Of a stretch of 41,028 nucleotides of DNA, positions 16,317 through 25,566 are shown piece after piece. Within the stretch, counting starts at the first letter, position 1. Each line of letters begins with the position of its first letter. The notes under the pieces are model-generated. The model was not told the origin of the DNA. It saw only the letters and a list, made by a program, of their open reading frames with translations, and did not search any database. The DNA comes from Deinococci bacterium (lineage in GTDB: Bacteria > Deinococcota > Deinococci > Deinococcales > Trueperaceae). The stretch is taken from positions 1 through 41,028 of the forward strand of contig JASBRS010000036.1 in the NCBI GenBank assembly GCA_030149325.1, read 5' to 3'. The position numbers and the translations under genes were made by a program.

Positions 16317-18298
16317 CCGGCCCCGGCGGACGTCGCCCGGGCTCGAGCCCGAAGACGCTGCAGCGCACCGAGCGCATCGGGCGGGGCGGCTTCGGCCCCC
16401 ACGCCGGCATGGTCGGCCAGAAGGCCCAGAGCTTCGGGCCGTCGCTACGCCGCCTGGTCGGCAGGCTGCGACCCGAGCGCGGCAAGGTCTCGGTGGTGTT
16501 CCTGGCGGCGCTGGCCGCGGTCGGCCTGAGCGCGGTGGGCCCGCGCGTGCTCGGCCACGCCACCGACCTGCTGTTCGCCGGGGTGATCGGCGCGCGCATG
16601 CCCGCCGGCATCACCAAGGCCCAGGCCATCGCCGCCGCGCGCGCTTCCGGCCAGGGCAAGATCGCCGACCTGCTCTCCGGCATCGACCTGGTCCCCGGTC
16701 GGGGCGTCGACTTCACGGCGCTGGGGCACGTGCTGCTGATCGTGCTGGCGATCTACGTGGCGTCGTCGCTGCTGCAGTTCCTGCAGGGCTACCTGCTCAA
16801 CGACGTGGTGCAGGCCACCGTCTACCGCATGCGCGAGCAGGTCGAGGACAAGCTCCACCGCCTCCCCCTCAGCTACTTCGACCACCAGCCCCGCGGCGAG
16901 CTCCTGAGCCGCGTAACCAACGACATCGACAACATCTCCCAGAGCCTCCAGCAGACCATGAGCCAGCTGCTGACGGCCCTGCTCACGGTGCTCTTCGTGC
17001 TGGCCATGATGCTGTCGATCTCCCCCGTTCTGGCCCTGGTCGCCCTCGTCACCATCCCCGTGACGATGGTGGTCGCGGGGCTGGTGATGCGCCGCTCCGG
17101 CACGCAGTTCATCGCGCAGTGGCGGCGCACCGGCACCCTCAACGCGCAGGTCGAGGAGGCCTACACCGGGCACACCCTGGTGAAGGTGTTCGGCCGCCAG
17201 CGGGCGGTCCAGGAGACCTTCGAGATCGAGAACGAGGCGCTCTACCATGCCAGCTACCGGGCGCAGTTCCTCTCGGGCCTGATCATGCCGATCACCATGT
17301 TCTTCGGCAACCTGAACTACGCCGTCATCGCGGTGCTCGGAGGCCTCAAGGTCGCCAGCGGCACCATCAGCCTGGGGGACGTGCAGGCGTTCATCCAGTA
17401 CTCCCGGCGGTTCACCCAGCCGGTGACGCAGCTCGCCTCGATGGCCAACCTGCTGCAGTCGGGGGTGGCCTCGGCCGAGCGCGTCTTCGAGCTGCTCGAC
17501 GCCGAGGAGGAGATCCCCGAGGACGCCCGTACGGAGCTGCCGGCCACGCCCCGCGGCGAGGTCCGTTTCGAGCACATCAGCTTCCGCTACGACGAGGACC
17601 GGCCGCTCATCGAGGACCTGTCGCTCCTCGCCCGTCCCGGCCAGACGGTCGCGATCGTGGGCCCGACGGGCGCTGGCAAGACCACCCTGGTCAACCTCAT
17701 CATGCGCTTCTACGAGCTCGACGGCGGGCGCATCACGCTGGATGGCGTCGACATCACCGAGGTCGCGCGCGACGACCTGCGATCGCGCATCGGCATGGTC
17801 CTGCAGGACACCTGGCTGTTCCGCGGCAGCATCCGCGACAACATCGCCTACGGCAGACCGGACGCCAGCGAAGAGGAGATCGTGGCGGCCGCTCGAGCCG
17901 CCTTCGTCGACCGCTTCGCCCACATCCTGCCCGACGGCTACGACACCGTCATCGACGACGAGGGCGGCACCGTGAGCGCCGGCGAGAAGCAGCTCATCAC
18001 CATCGCGCGCGCCTTCCTGGCCGATCCGCCGCTGCTGGTGCTCGACGAGGCCACCAGCTCGGTGGACACGCGCACCGAGCTGTTGCTGCAGCAGGCGATG
18101 AGCGCGCTACGCGGCAACCGCACCAGCTTCGTCATCGCCCACCGGCTGTCGACCATCCGCAACGCCGACGTCATCCTGGTGATGGAGGGCGGCGCCATCG
18201 TGGAGCAGGGCACGCACGACGAGCTGATCGCCCGCGGCGGCGCCTACGCGGCGCTGTACCAGGCGCAGTTCCGGGGCGCCGCGACGGTGGCCGCCTGA
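16313..18298 (+). CDS. ABC exporter half-transporter with catalytic ATPase site (subunit 2 of a heterodimer)
   Basis: A 661-residue fused permease-ATPase. A basic, Gly-rich cytoplasmic N-terminus (1-55) leads into the membrane domain. A hydrophilic insert of about 45 residues between helices 1 and 2 ([17 protein letters not shown] and onward) is typical of the larger partner in actinobacterial and clostridial pairs. Walker A is GPTGAGKTT (about 450), Walker [13 protein letters not shown] has the catalytic Glu, and the switch His is present (VIAHRLSTI). Its own signature is altered to VSAGE. Paired with subunit 1, one composite site is complete (Walker A/B and His here, VSGGQ from the partner) and the other is degenerate on both sides. 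It probably exports drugs, lipids or peptides; the substrate is unknown. Confidence 0.94.
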   Translation: MTGPGGRRPGSSPKTLQRTERIGRGGFGPHAGMVGQKAQSFGPSLRRLVGRLRPERGKVSVVFLAALAAVGLSAVGPRVLGHATDLLFAGVIGARMPAGITKAQAIAAARASGQGKIADLLSGIDLVPGRGVDFTALGHVLLIVLAIYVASSLLQFLQGYLLNDVVQATVYRMREQVEDKLHRLPLSYFDHQPRGELLSRVTNDIDNISQSLQQTMSQLLTALLTVLFVLAMMLSISPVLALVALVTIPVTMVVAGLVMRRSGTQFIAQWRRTGTLNAQVEEAYTGHTLVKVFGRQRAVQETFEIENEALYHASYRAQFLSGLIMPITMFFGNLNYAVIAVLGGLKVASGTISLGDVQAFIQYSRRFTQPVTQLASMANLLQSGVASAERVFELLDAEEEIPEDARTELPATPRGEVRFEHISFRYDEDRPLIEDLSLLARPGQTVAIVGPTGAGKTTLVNLIMRFYELDGGRITLDGVDITEVARDDLRSRIGMVLQDTWLFRGSIRDNIAYGRPDASEEEIVAAARAAFVDRFAHILPDGYDTVIDDEGGTVSAGEKQLITIARAFLADPPLLVLDEATSSVDTRTELLLQQAMSALRGNRTSFVIAHRLSTIRNADVILVMEGGAIVEQGTHDELIARGGAYAALYQAQFRGAATVAA

Positions 18299-18372
18299 GC
18301 GCGGCGATGCCGGAGCGCTGACCCCCCTCGTCGCGCGGCCGCGAACCTGGCCGAGCGAGACCGCAGAGCCAC

Positions 18373-19884
18373 CTACTGCGTGATCAGCGTCATCGCGAAC
18401 GCCGTCGCCGACAGCACCACCGTGTACGGCAGGGCCATGGTGACCATGCGCCCGTAGCCGAGGCGGATCAGTGGCGCCAGGCCCGAGGTGAGCAGGAACA
18501 GGAAGGCGACCTGGCCGTTGGGGGTGGCGACGCTCGGGATGTTGGTCGCCGTGTTGATGGCCACCGCCAGGTTGTTGAACTGGTCGGGGGACACCAGCCC
18601 GGTGTCGAGCGCCGTCTTCACGCCGGTGATGTAGACCGTGGCCACGAAGACGTTGTCGCTGATCATCGAGAGCAAGCCGCTCACGGCGAACATGGCGGCG
18701 AGCTGCGCGCGCCCCTCCATCGCCAGCACGGCGTGGAGCACGGGAGCGAACAGCTCCTGCTGCTGGATCACCGCGACGATCGCGAAGAAAACCACCAGCA
18801 GGCCGGTGAACGGCAGCGCCTCGTGGAAGGCGTGACCGAGCCGCCCTTCGTCGGTGACGCCGGTGAAGGCGGTGGCGAGGATGATGACGGCGAGGCCGAT
18901 GAGCCCCACCTCGGCGACGTGGAACGCCAGCGCCAGGATCAGGAAGACGGCGACCAGCCCCTGCACCACGATGCGGAGCGTGCCGGCGGGGTCACGCCGC
19001 TCGACCTCGCGGAGCTCGAACGCCTCCATGATCTCGCGCACCGAATCGGGCAGCTCGTCGCCGTACCCGAACCACTTGAGGCGCTCGAGGGCCACACAGG
19101 TCAGCAACCCGACCGCCAGCACCGGCATCGAGATCGGTGCCAGGTGCAGGAAGAACTCGCCGAAGTTCCAGCCGACCACGTGGCTGATCAACAGGTTCTG
19201 CGGCTCCCCGACCTCGGTCGTCACGCCCCCCAGGGCCGTCCCCACCGCGGCGTGCATCATCAGGCTGCGCAGGAAGCCGCGGAAGCGGGTCAGGTCGCCG
19301 CGGCGGAAGTCGGTGACGAGGGCGTCGTCGTGATGATCGTGCTCATCGTCGAAGCCCTTGCCGGACGCCACCTTGTGGTAGACGCCGTAGAAGCCGATGG
19401 CCACGGTGATGATCACGGCGGTCACCGTGAGCGCATCGAGGAACGCCGACAGGAACGCCGCCGTGAAGGTGAACCCGAGCGACAGCAGCAGCTTCGACCG
19501 CACCCCGACCAGCAGCTTGGTGAACACGAACAGCAGCATGTCGCGCAGGAAGTAGATGCCCGCCACCATGAAGATCAGGAGCAGGATCACGGGGAAGTCG
19601 GCCACCGCCTCGCGGTACACCGCCTCGGTGCTGGTGAGGCCGATGGCGACCGCCTCCAGCGCCAGCAGACCCCCCGCCTGCAGGGGGTAGCAGCGGAGCG
19701 CCATCACCAGCGTGAAGATGAACTCGGCGACGAGCGCCCACCCCGCCAGGAAGCCGCCGTGGGCACCGCCGAGCAGCAGGAGCAGCGGGTCGAGGACGAG
19801 GAAGACGACGATCGTGCGCTTGTACCAGACGGGGGAGCGCCCCAGGAAGTCCTGGCCGAGCGCGCGTGCGAGCTGGGAACCCAT
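18373..19884 (-). CDS. nhaB: Na+/H+ antiporter NhaB
   Basis: A 503-residue antiporter that expels Na+ in exchange for protons across the cytoplasmic membrane. It follows the Escherichia/Vibrio NhaB sequence closely: [23 protein letters not shown] near the N-terminus, [90 protein letters not shown] and [22 protein letters not shown]. All the conserved membrane-embedded acidic residues of these blocks are present. A hydrophilic loop with DDEHDHHDD is somewhat His/Asp-rich. The ATG at 19884 matches the family N-terminus, with GAGG close upstream. It converges on the ABC exporter operon and stands alone. NhaB is best known from gamma-proteobacteria, so transfer is possible. Confidence 0.95.
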   Translation of the reverse strand: MGSQLARALGQDFLGRSPVWYKRTIVVFLVLDPLLLLLGGAHGGFLAGWALVAEFIFTLVMALRCYPLQAGGLLALEAVAIGLTSTEAVYREAVADFPVILLLIFMVAGIYFLRDMLLFVFTKLLVGVRSKLLLSLGFTFTAAFLSAFLDALTVTAVIITVAIGFYGVYHKVASGKGFDDEHDHHDDALVTDFRRGDLTRFRGFLRSLMMHAAVGTALGGVTTEVGEPQNLLISHVVGWNFGEFFLHLAPISMPVLAVGLLTCVALERLKWFGYGDELPDSVREIMEAFELREVERRDPAGTLRIVVQGLVAVFLILALAFHVAEVGLIGLAVIILATAFTGVTDEGRLGHAFHEALPFTGLLVVFFAIVAVIQQQELFAPVLHAVLAMEGRAQLAAMFAVSGLLSMISDNVFVATVYITGVKTALDTGLVSPDQFNNLAVAINTATNIPSVATPNGQVAFLFLLTSGLAPLIRLGYGRMVTMALPYTVVLSATAFAMTLITQ

Positions 19885-20163
19885 CAGACCTCGGGACCTC
19901 CGTCCTCCCGCGGTGACGCGGTGTAGAGGGGACCCACCCGCGCCCGGCCATCGGGCGCGTCCGTGGAGCCGCACCTCCCCGACGGGGCGTGCGGCGGTGA
20001 GCTCAGGACACCTGCGAACCACCATATCGGGGCGAGGGCGCGTCCGCCAAGAGCCGGTCGCGTCGACAGCCCAGGCGCCACCCCCGGTCCCTCGGGTCGG
20101 CGCCATCCCATGACCACGCCCGGCGCGAGGCGGCGAGCTCGCACCCGGCCGACGCCGCACGCC

Positions 20164-20499
20164 TCAGCCCGGCGGTTCGCCGTCCTCCACCAGGCGCCGC
20201 AGGCGCTCGAACGCGCCCGCCCAGTAGGGGGCGTAGCGAGCGAGCCACGGCAGCAGCGCCGCCGCCAGCACGTCCGGCTCGATCCGGTAGTGCCGTTCCC
20301 GCCCGCGCTTCGCGGCCACCACCAGCCCCGCCGCACGCAAGACCATCAGGTGCTTGGAGATGCCGGACGCCACCAGGTCGGGGAAGCGCTCTGCGAGCTG
20401 ACCGACGGTCAACGAGCCGTGCTCGGCCAGCAGGTCGAGGATGCGCCGCCGGGTGGGGTCGGCCAGCACCCGGAACAGGTCGTCGGTGGCGCTAGCCAG
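20164..20499 (-). CDS. ArsR-family regulator, probable CTG start
   Basis: A 111-residue winged-helix protein: DDLFRVLADPTRRRILDLL, then TVGQLAERFPDLVASGISKHLMVLRAAGLV with the recognition helix, and RGRERHYRIEPDVLA in the wing. No metal-binding Cys is present, so it is not a metal sensor of the ArsR type proper. It belongs to the group paired with SRPBCC proteins. Between the preceding stop and residue 11 (GTG, inside helix 1) the frame has no ATG, GTG or TTG. A CTG at 20499, six bases after GGAGG, gives the expected N-terminus and overlaps the SRPBCC stop, so CTG is the proposed start. The GTG alternative would delete the first helix. Confidence 0.85.
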   Translation of the reverse strand: MASATDDLFRVLADPTRRRILDLLAEHGSLTVGQLAERFPDLVASGISKHLMVLRAAGLVVAAKRGRERHYRIEPDVLAAALLPWLARYAPYWAGAFERLRRLVEDGEPPG

Positions 20500-20944
20500 C
20501 GTTCGCCTCCACCAGCTCGCGCAGGCGCTCCACCAGACGATGGCGGTCCGCGCCGCGCTCGTAGGCCTCCTCGGTGCGTCGCCAGCCGGGCTTGCCGATG
20601 CCGGCGAAGCCGTCGTGGACGAGCGAGACCCGGGTCCCGTCGCGGATGGCGGCGAGGGTGACCGCCAGTCGCGCCGGATGCACCCAATCCCCGCCCTCCT
20701 CGAACCACGACAGGACCAGCGCGGACTCCGGGACGATATCCAGGACCACGCCACGGATGGCGGTGCCCTCGCTCGTCAGCACGTAGCCGCCGCCGACGCG
20801 CAGATCGATCTCCAGATCGGGGCCCAGCCACCGACGCAGGCCCTCCTGGCTCGAGAGCCAACGCCACACGACGCTCGGTGGTGCAGCGATCTCGACGGAA
20901 CGTACGACAGCTGGCACAGCCTTCACCTCCGGCGCCTTACTCAT
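20492..20944 (-). CDS. SRPBCC (AHSA1/START-fold) protein
   Basis: A 150-residue protein with the helix-grip fold of the SRPBCC superfamily, which forms a deep hydrophobic ligand cavity. Features: VRSVEIAAPPSVVWRWLSSQEGLRRWLGPDLEIDLRVGGGYVL, the classic AHSA1 opening, and SWFEEGGDWVHPARLAVTLAAIRDGTRVSLVHDGF in the C-terminal sheet. The C-terminal helix ends in RLRELVEANAG. The start at 20944 (MSKAPEV) gives a fold of normal length; no ribosome binding site precedes it, and the transcript leader would be about 13 bases. It is the first gene of a two-gene unit with the ArsR regulator, which overlaps its stop. The reverse order is more usual for such pairs. Confidence 0.88.
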   Translation of the reverse strand: MSKAPEVKAVPAVVRSVEIAAPPSVVWRWLSSQEGLRRWLGPDLEIDLRVGGGYVLTSEGTAIRGVVLDIVPESALVLSWFEEGGDWVHPARLAVTLAAIRDGTRVSLVHDGFAGIGKPGWRRTEEAYERGADRHRLVERLRELVEANAG

Positions 20945-20992
20945 CCGTAAGCAGATATAGCTGACCCTACAGTAAGATATTGAGCCCGTCAA
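20936..20992 (-). promoter_or_regulatory. Promoter and possible operator of the SRPBCC-ArsR pair
   Basis: Minus strand: TTGACG (complement of 20987-20992), a 17-base spacer, and TAGGGT (complement of 20964-20969). The segment is an AT-rich island in GC-rich surroundings. An inverted repeat CTTAC-6-GTAAG spans 20936-20951 across the start codon, and AGTAAG recurs at 20971-20976. These are candidate ArsR-binding half-sites. Confidence 0.65.
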
Positions 20993-21019
20993 GCCCTGGG
21001 GAAGGTCGCGCCGTCATGC

Positions 21020-22543
21020 TCAGGCGCCGACGATGCCGTCGAGGAACGTCGCCAGGTTCGCGCGCAGCGCCAGCAGCGACGGTCGATCGACGTACATCAT
21101 GTGGCCGGCCTCGTAGTAGCTCATCGACAGGTTGCCGCGCAGCGTCGGGTCGAGCGCCAGGTGGCGCACGGTGTGCTCGGTGGCGAAGTAGGGCGTCGCC
21201 AGGTCGTAGTAGCCGTTGGCGACGTGGACGCGCAGCTTGGGGTTGTAGCTGACGGCCCTGCGCAACGTCTCCGCCACGTTGACGTAGCGGTTCTCGAAGT
21301 CCTTGTAGCTCCAGCTCTGGTACAGATTGGCCAGCACCTGGTACGGCAGGTCCGAGGCGAAGCCCAACTCGTTCCGGACGTAGTCGTTGAAGGCTGCGGT
21401 GTAGGCCCCCTGGGTCGCAGCCATGCTGGGGTCGAACTCGAAGCGCTCGCCCGCACGGTCGCGGTCGATGCCCTGGTAGCGGCTGTCGATGCGCCCCACC
21501 GTGCGGCCGGCGTCCCTCAACAGCTCCTTGGCGAAGCGGAAGATGTCGATCCGCAGGTCGGTGCTCTCCAGGTAGGCCTCGCTCAGACCCGTGAACCGCG
21601 CCAGCTCCGCCCGGATCGCCACGCGCTCGGCGTCCGAAAGGTCGGCCCCCTTCAGCAGCGCCGGCGCGTAGCGCTGCAGCGCGAAGGCTTCCACCTCGTC
21701 CAGCACCTCACGCAGCCCCCTGCGCTGCAGCTCCGCGGGCAGCCGGCCGTGGTAGTGCGCGGTGGCGGTGTAGGTCGGCAGGAAGAGCAGCGGCGGCAGG
21801 TCGTTGCCGGTATCGAAGCGCGCCGTCGAGAAGTCGAGGATCGACGAGATCAGCATCAGGCCGGCGGGGAACAGACCGAGCCGCTCCTGCAGGTAACCGG
21901 CGAGGCCGGCGGCACGGGTGGTGCCGTAGCTCTCCCCCGCCAGGAACAGAGGGCTGCGCCAGCGGCCGTTGCGGCTGGTGTACAGACGGATGAACTCCGC
22001 GACGCTCTCGATGTCCTTGTCGAAGGCGTGGTAGGGCTTCGGCTTCTCTCCCTCGACCACGCGGCTGTAGCCGGTGCTGACGGGGTCGATGAACACCAGG
22101 TCGGTGCGGTCGAGCAGGGAAGCCTCGTTGGCGACGAGTCGGTAGGGCGTGTGCGCGGTCAAGCCGTCCTCGCCCATGTCGACACGCTTGGGCCCGAACA
22201 GGCCCAGGTGCATCCACACCGACGACGACCCGGGGCCGCCGTTGAACACGAAGGTGAGCGGCCTCGCCGCGGCGTCCTCGACCCCGTCGAGGGTGTAGGC
22301 GATGAAGAAGACCTCGGCCTTGGGGCGATGGCCCTCGAAGCGGCCCTCGCGCTCGCCCTCCCCCAGCACCTCCTCACGCAGCACCAGGGTGCCGGTGGTG
22401 GTGGTGTAGCGCAGCGCCTGGCCGGCGACCTCCGCCTGGTGCGAGCGCACCTCCAGCCGGTCCTCCGGCGCGCGCTCGGTCGCCGCGGAGGTCCCCCGCC
22501 CCTCCTGGGTGTCGCCCTTCCCACCGCCAAGATCTTCCGCCAT
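21020..22543 (-). CDS. S10-family serine carboxypeptidase-like protein, no signal peptide
   Basis: A 507-residue alpha/beta hydrolase of the S10 peptidase type. The oxyanion region is FVFNGGPGSSSVW (98-110), the nucleophile Ser205 lies in LAGESYGTTRAAGL, the Asp in ANGYYDLATPYFATE, and the His in YYEAGHMMYVDRPS. FIDPVSTGYSR is also diagnostic. S10 enzymes remove C-terminal residues at acidic pH and are usually secreted, but this chain starts with a charged, Gly/Glu-rich stretch and no signal peptide. It is therefore probably cytoplasmic or acts on other substrates. The start at 22543 is set by GGAGGG six bases upstream. It diverges from the methyltransferase gene. Confidence 0.9.
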   Translation of the reverse strand: MAEDLGGGKGDTQEGRGTSAATERAPEDRLEVRSHQAEVAGQALRYTTTTGTLVLREEVLGEGEREGRFEGHRPKAEVFFIAYTLDGVEDAAARPLTFVFNGGPGSSSVWMHLGLFGPKRVDMGEDGLTAHTPYRLVANEASLLDRTDLVFIDPVSTGYSRVVEGEKPKPYHAFDKDIESVAEFIRLYTSRNGRWRSPLFLAGESYGTTRAAGLAGYLQERLGLFPAGLMLISSILDFSTARFDTGNDLPPLLFLPTYTATAHYHGRLPAELQRRGLREVLDEVEAFALQRYAPALLKGADLSDAERVAIRAELARFTGLSEAYLESTDLRIDIFRFAKELLRDAGRTVGRIDSRYQGIDRDRAGERFEFDPSMAATQGAYTAAFNDYVRNELGFASDLPYQVLANLYQSWSYKDFENRYVNVAETLRRAVSYNPKLRVHVANGYYDLATPYFATEHTVRHLALDPTLRGNLSMSYYEAGHMMYVDRPSLLALRANLATFLDGIVGA

Positions 22544-22659
22544 GCCGGGCCCTCCTTCGAGTCGATCCCGCATGGTATCAGCGAACCCCGCGGCAGGGCC
22601 GGGCATCGCGGTCTCGACCAGGAGCAGCGCGCGCGACGGCAAGCCGGGAGGCGACCCCG

Positions 22660-22677
22660 TAGGATGCGCTCGGAGGT
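22660..22677 (+). promoter_or_regulatory. -10 box and ribosome binding site of the methyltransferase gene
   Basis: TAGGAT at 22660-22665 and GGAGGT at 22672-22677, four bases before ATG 22682. This implies a very short leader with the ribosome binding site at its 5' end. Confidence 0.5.
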
Positions 22678-22681
22678 ACCC

Positions 22682-23275
22682 ATGCGCGACGCTCCCTCGT
22701 GCCGTTGCGGGATCGACGACCGTCGCTTCCCGTCCTTCGTGCTGGACAACGTCGTGCGCCGCGTCCTCCAGCCGCCCCGGAGGTTCCTGTCGAAGTACGT
22801 GCGTCCTGGCGACGCCGTGGCGGACCTCGGGTGTGGCTCGGGCCACTTCACGATCCCGCTCTCGCGGATCGTCGGGCGCGACGGCCGCGTGCTCGCCGTC
22901 GACTTCGATGGCAGGGCGATCGCCCGGCTGCTACGGAAGGCCGAGCGCCACGGTCTCGACCACCTCCTCGAGGCGCACACGTCGTCCGCCGCCGAGATCG
23001 ACTTCGTCGAGGCAGGGTCGTTCGACTTCGTGCTCGCCGAAGGCCTGCTCTGCTGCATGACGGACCATGCGGGCGCGATGCGGCAGATCCGGAGGATCCT
23101 GCGACCGACCGGGCGGGCCTACCTCAGCGTGATGAAGGCGGGCCGCGAACGCGACCCCCGCACGGTCACGGCCCGGGAGTGGGCGTCCATCCTGAGCGAT
23201 GTGCAGGTAGTGGAGTCGGGAGAGGGCCCGTTCACCCGCTGGGCCCTGGTGCACCCGCACCCCGCCGCGAGCTAG
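22682..23275 (+). CDS. Class I SAM-dependent methyltransferase
   Basis: A 197-residue Rossmann-fold methyltransferase. Motif I is VADLGCGSGHFTIPLSRIVG (about residues 44-63), followed by the acidic end of strand 2 (LAVDFDGRAI), a motif IV region SFDFVLAEGLLCCMTDH, and RQIRRILRPTGRAYLSVMKAG, the layout of the UbiE-like group. The N-terminus has four Cys/His-like residues in a short stretch (SCRCGIDD), perhaps only incidental. The substrate is unknown. The ATG at 22682 is chosen because of GGAGGT just upstream. A hairpin terminator follows 25 bases after the stop. Confidence 0.85.
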   Translation: MRDAPSCRCGIDDRRFPSFVLDNVVRRVLQPPRRFLSKYVRPGDAVADLGCGSGHFTIPLSRIVGRDGRVLAVDFDGRAIARLLRKAERHGLDHLLEAHTSSAAEIDFVEAGSFDFVLAEGLLCCMTDHAGAMRQIRRILRPTGRAYLSVMKAGRERDPRTVTAREWASILSDVQVVESGEGPFTRWALVHPHPAAS

Positions 23276-23299
23276 ACCCCCGCCTCGTGCGACCCCGAC

Positions 23300-23327
23300 C
23301 GACGGCCCCGCCGGGGGCCGTCGTTTG
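23300..23327 (+). terminator. Hairpin terminator after the methyltransferase gene
   Basis: A 10-bp perfect stem (arms CGACGGCCCC and GGGGCCGTCG, loop of four) followed by TTTG. This is a plausible intrinsic terminator with a short T-run. Confidence 0.7.
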
Positions 23328-23583
23328 CGTTCGGAGTGCGTTGCGTAGACAATGGAGGTGGCGCACGACGAGAGGGGATGGATCCCGTGCTCGAGAACCT
23401 GGATTCTCGCGCGGCTGCGCGGTATCAGGTGCCAACCCTGGGGGGTATCGGTTCGCATCGAGCGGCGGGAGTTCGTGTCCTGACGTGTCGGGGGATGCAG
23501 AACGGAGCTGAGGCAGCAACGGCTGCCGGCGCGGGCGCGGACCGCGCTGCCGCGTCCCTACGCCGACAGGCTTCGACCCAAGC
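23328..23583 (+). other. Long leader region before the GGDEF-EAL gene
   Basis: This gene-free stretch (308 bases in all from 23276) holds the terminator above, a candidate -10 (TAGACA at 23346) and about 225 bases of leader before GTG 23584. Within it are short hairpin arms, CGAGAA/TTCTCG at 23392-23409 and ACCC/GGGT at 23435-23446. I do not recognise a known riboswitch. An 83-codon open frame crosses it but shows no protein-like features. Confidence 0.35.
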
Positions 23584-25566
23584 GTGAGTCCCCGATCGTC
23601 GTGGCTCGTGCACTGGCTCCGAACCTGGGCCCTGCCCCGGCAGAGGTCCGGCCGGCTCGACCCGCAACGCCGCCTCCTCGTCTTCACCTTCCTGCTGGCC
23701 ACCGTCCTCACCCTGTGCGTCGGCGTCGCCGTCGCCCTGGTCCTCGAGGGTCAGGTGCGTTCCCGCACCGAGGCGCTGGCCGCGTCGCTCACGGCGACCG
23801 CCGTCCAGGGACACCTGCGCCCGGCCGGGAACGAGGCAGGGGGCCTCCCCACGGCACCGCCCGCCACCGACGCGAGCTGGTGGCGGAGCTTCGACGGCCA
23901 CCTGGGCACGATGCTCGAAGCGCGCGACGTGGACGTCGTGGACTCCGACGGCGTGGTGATCTTCGGTGACGAAGCCGGTGAGGTAGGGCGACGCGCGCTT
24001 CCCGCACCGACGCTGGAACGCATCCGGGCGGGCCAGGTGGTGCACCTCGTGCGGCCCGACCTGAACGATGCCTCCCGCGTCGCCTTCCTCATCGGCGTGC
24101 CGCTCGCGTTCGTCACGAGCGAAGGCAGCCAGGCCGGTACCGGCGCCGTCATGATCCGCGTGGATGCCGCGCCCATCATGGCAGCGGCGACGTACGTACG
24201 CAACCGCGTGCTGGTCGGCACCTTCGCCATGCTCGCGCTGATGCTGGCGATGCTCTGGTTCCTGATCCGACGCCTGGCCATCCGGGCCTATCGCGATCCC
24301 CTCACCCGCCTCCCCAACCGCCAGCACTTCATGGACTTCGCGACCCGGCTCCTCGCTCAACACCAGCGCTACGCTCGCCACGCGGCCGTGCTCTACTTCG
24401 ACGTCAATCGACTCGGCGACGTCAACGCCAGCCTGGGACAGCCCGCCGGCGACGCCGTGCTGCGGTCCGTGGCACGGGCGCTGCGCCGACGCGCCCGCGC
24501 TGGCGACGCCCTCGCCCGCGTCTCGGGCGACGCCTTCGCCCTGTTCCTCAACGAGGTGTCCTCCCAGCAGGCGCGACTCGCCGCCGAGAGCTTCGCTCGC
24601 GAGCTGGAGACCTCGGTCACCTTCGAGCGGCGCCGCGTCCGCATCGCCGCCAGCGTCGGCGTCGCGACCTTCCCCCAGGATGGGGCCACCGTTCCCGAGC
24701 TGCTGCAGCACGCGGAAGACGCCATGCGGTTCGCCAAGGAGCACCACTTCCCCCTGTTCGTGTACGAGCCCGTCGACCCCCGCGCGACCGGCGAGATCCT
24801 CAGCCTCGAGGCCGACCTTCGCGACGCCCTGCTCGCGAAGGAGCTCGAGGTGCACTACCAGCCCATCGTCCGGGCGCACGACACTCACCCCTCGGCCTAC
24901 GAAGCCCTCGCCCGCTGGCCCCGACCGTCGGGTCCCATCAGCCCCAGCATCTTCATCCCCGTCGCCGAGCGGACCGGGTTGATCCGCCACCTCGACCGCT
25001 TCGTGTACGAGTCCGCGCTCCGCGCCGTCGCCGCGGCGACGGCGACCGACGACGATGAGGGACGGCCGCACGTCGGGATCAACCTGTCCGCCGCCAGCCT
25101 CTCGGACCCGGATACCCCCGAGTTCCTCCGCTCCGTCGCCGAGGACCACGGCGTACCCTTCGACTGCATCACGCTCGAGGTCACGGAGACCAGCGCCATC
25201 GAGAACCTGAGACAGGTGCAGGCCGTCCTGACCGGGCTCAGGACGATCGGCTTCCGCGTCGCCCTCGACGACTTCGGGATCGGCTACTCCTCGCTCGCCC
25301 ACCTGCGCAAGCTCCCCATCGACGTCGTCAAGATCGACCGGCAGTTCGTCCAAGGCATCGGCCGGGAGGCCAGCGACGAGATGCTCGTCCAGTCCGTCAT
25401 CGGGTACGCCCGGACGCTCTCGCTCCGTACGGTCGCCGAGGGCGTCGAGACGGAGGCCCAACACCGCTGGCTCTAGTCCGCGGGCGTCGACTACGAGCAG
25501 GGCTACCTCCACGGACGACCGGCTCCCGGCTTGCCCGCGAAGGTCGCCGTGGCGACGTCGGACTGA
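23584..25566 (+). pseudogene. Membrane GGDEF-EAL protein with in-frame amber codon in the EAL domain
   Basis: A cyclic-di-GMP turnover protein. TM1 is at about residues 30-55, an extracytoplasmic sensor region follows to about 205, TM2 is at about 209-230, and then come GGDEF (238-395) and EAL (405 to the end). The GGDEF motif is degenerate (SGDAF), so cyclase activity is unlikely. The EAL catalytic set is intact: EALARW, NLSAASL, LEVTETSAI, LDDFGIGYSSLAHLRKLPIDVVKID and AEGVETEAQ. The frame then meets TAG at 25474-25476. Exactly in frame behind it, 29 more codons encode the missing family end (SAGVDYEQGYLHGRPAPG) and stop at TGA 25564-25566. The 630-residue product lacks the conserved Gln of QGY. 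A recent nonsense mutation, amber readthrough or sequence error are all possible. GTG 23584 is the first good start. Confidence 0.75.

Noticed and set aside
14589-18298. ABC pair as the exporter of cyclic beta-1,2-glucan (NdvA role)
   Set aside because: NdvA-type exporters are homodimeric and lie next to the synthase; this heterodimer is over 12 kb away in a separate unit, so the link is not supported.
18733-19926. 397-codon plus-strand frame opposite nhaB
   Set aside because: Composition is dominated by Glu, Asp, His, Gln and Arg, the typical antisense image of a membrane protein gene.
20950-20992. AT-rich island considered as an integration or attachment site
   Set aside because: No direct repeat partner, integrase or tRNA is present; it is explained as a promoter and operator region.
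23336-23587. 83-codon frame upstream of the GGDEF-EAL gene
   Set aside because: No ribosome binding site, no hydrophobic or structured segment, and it overlaps a hairpin-rich leader.
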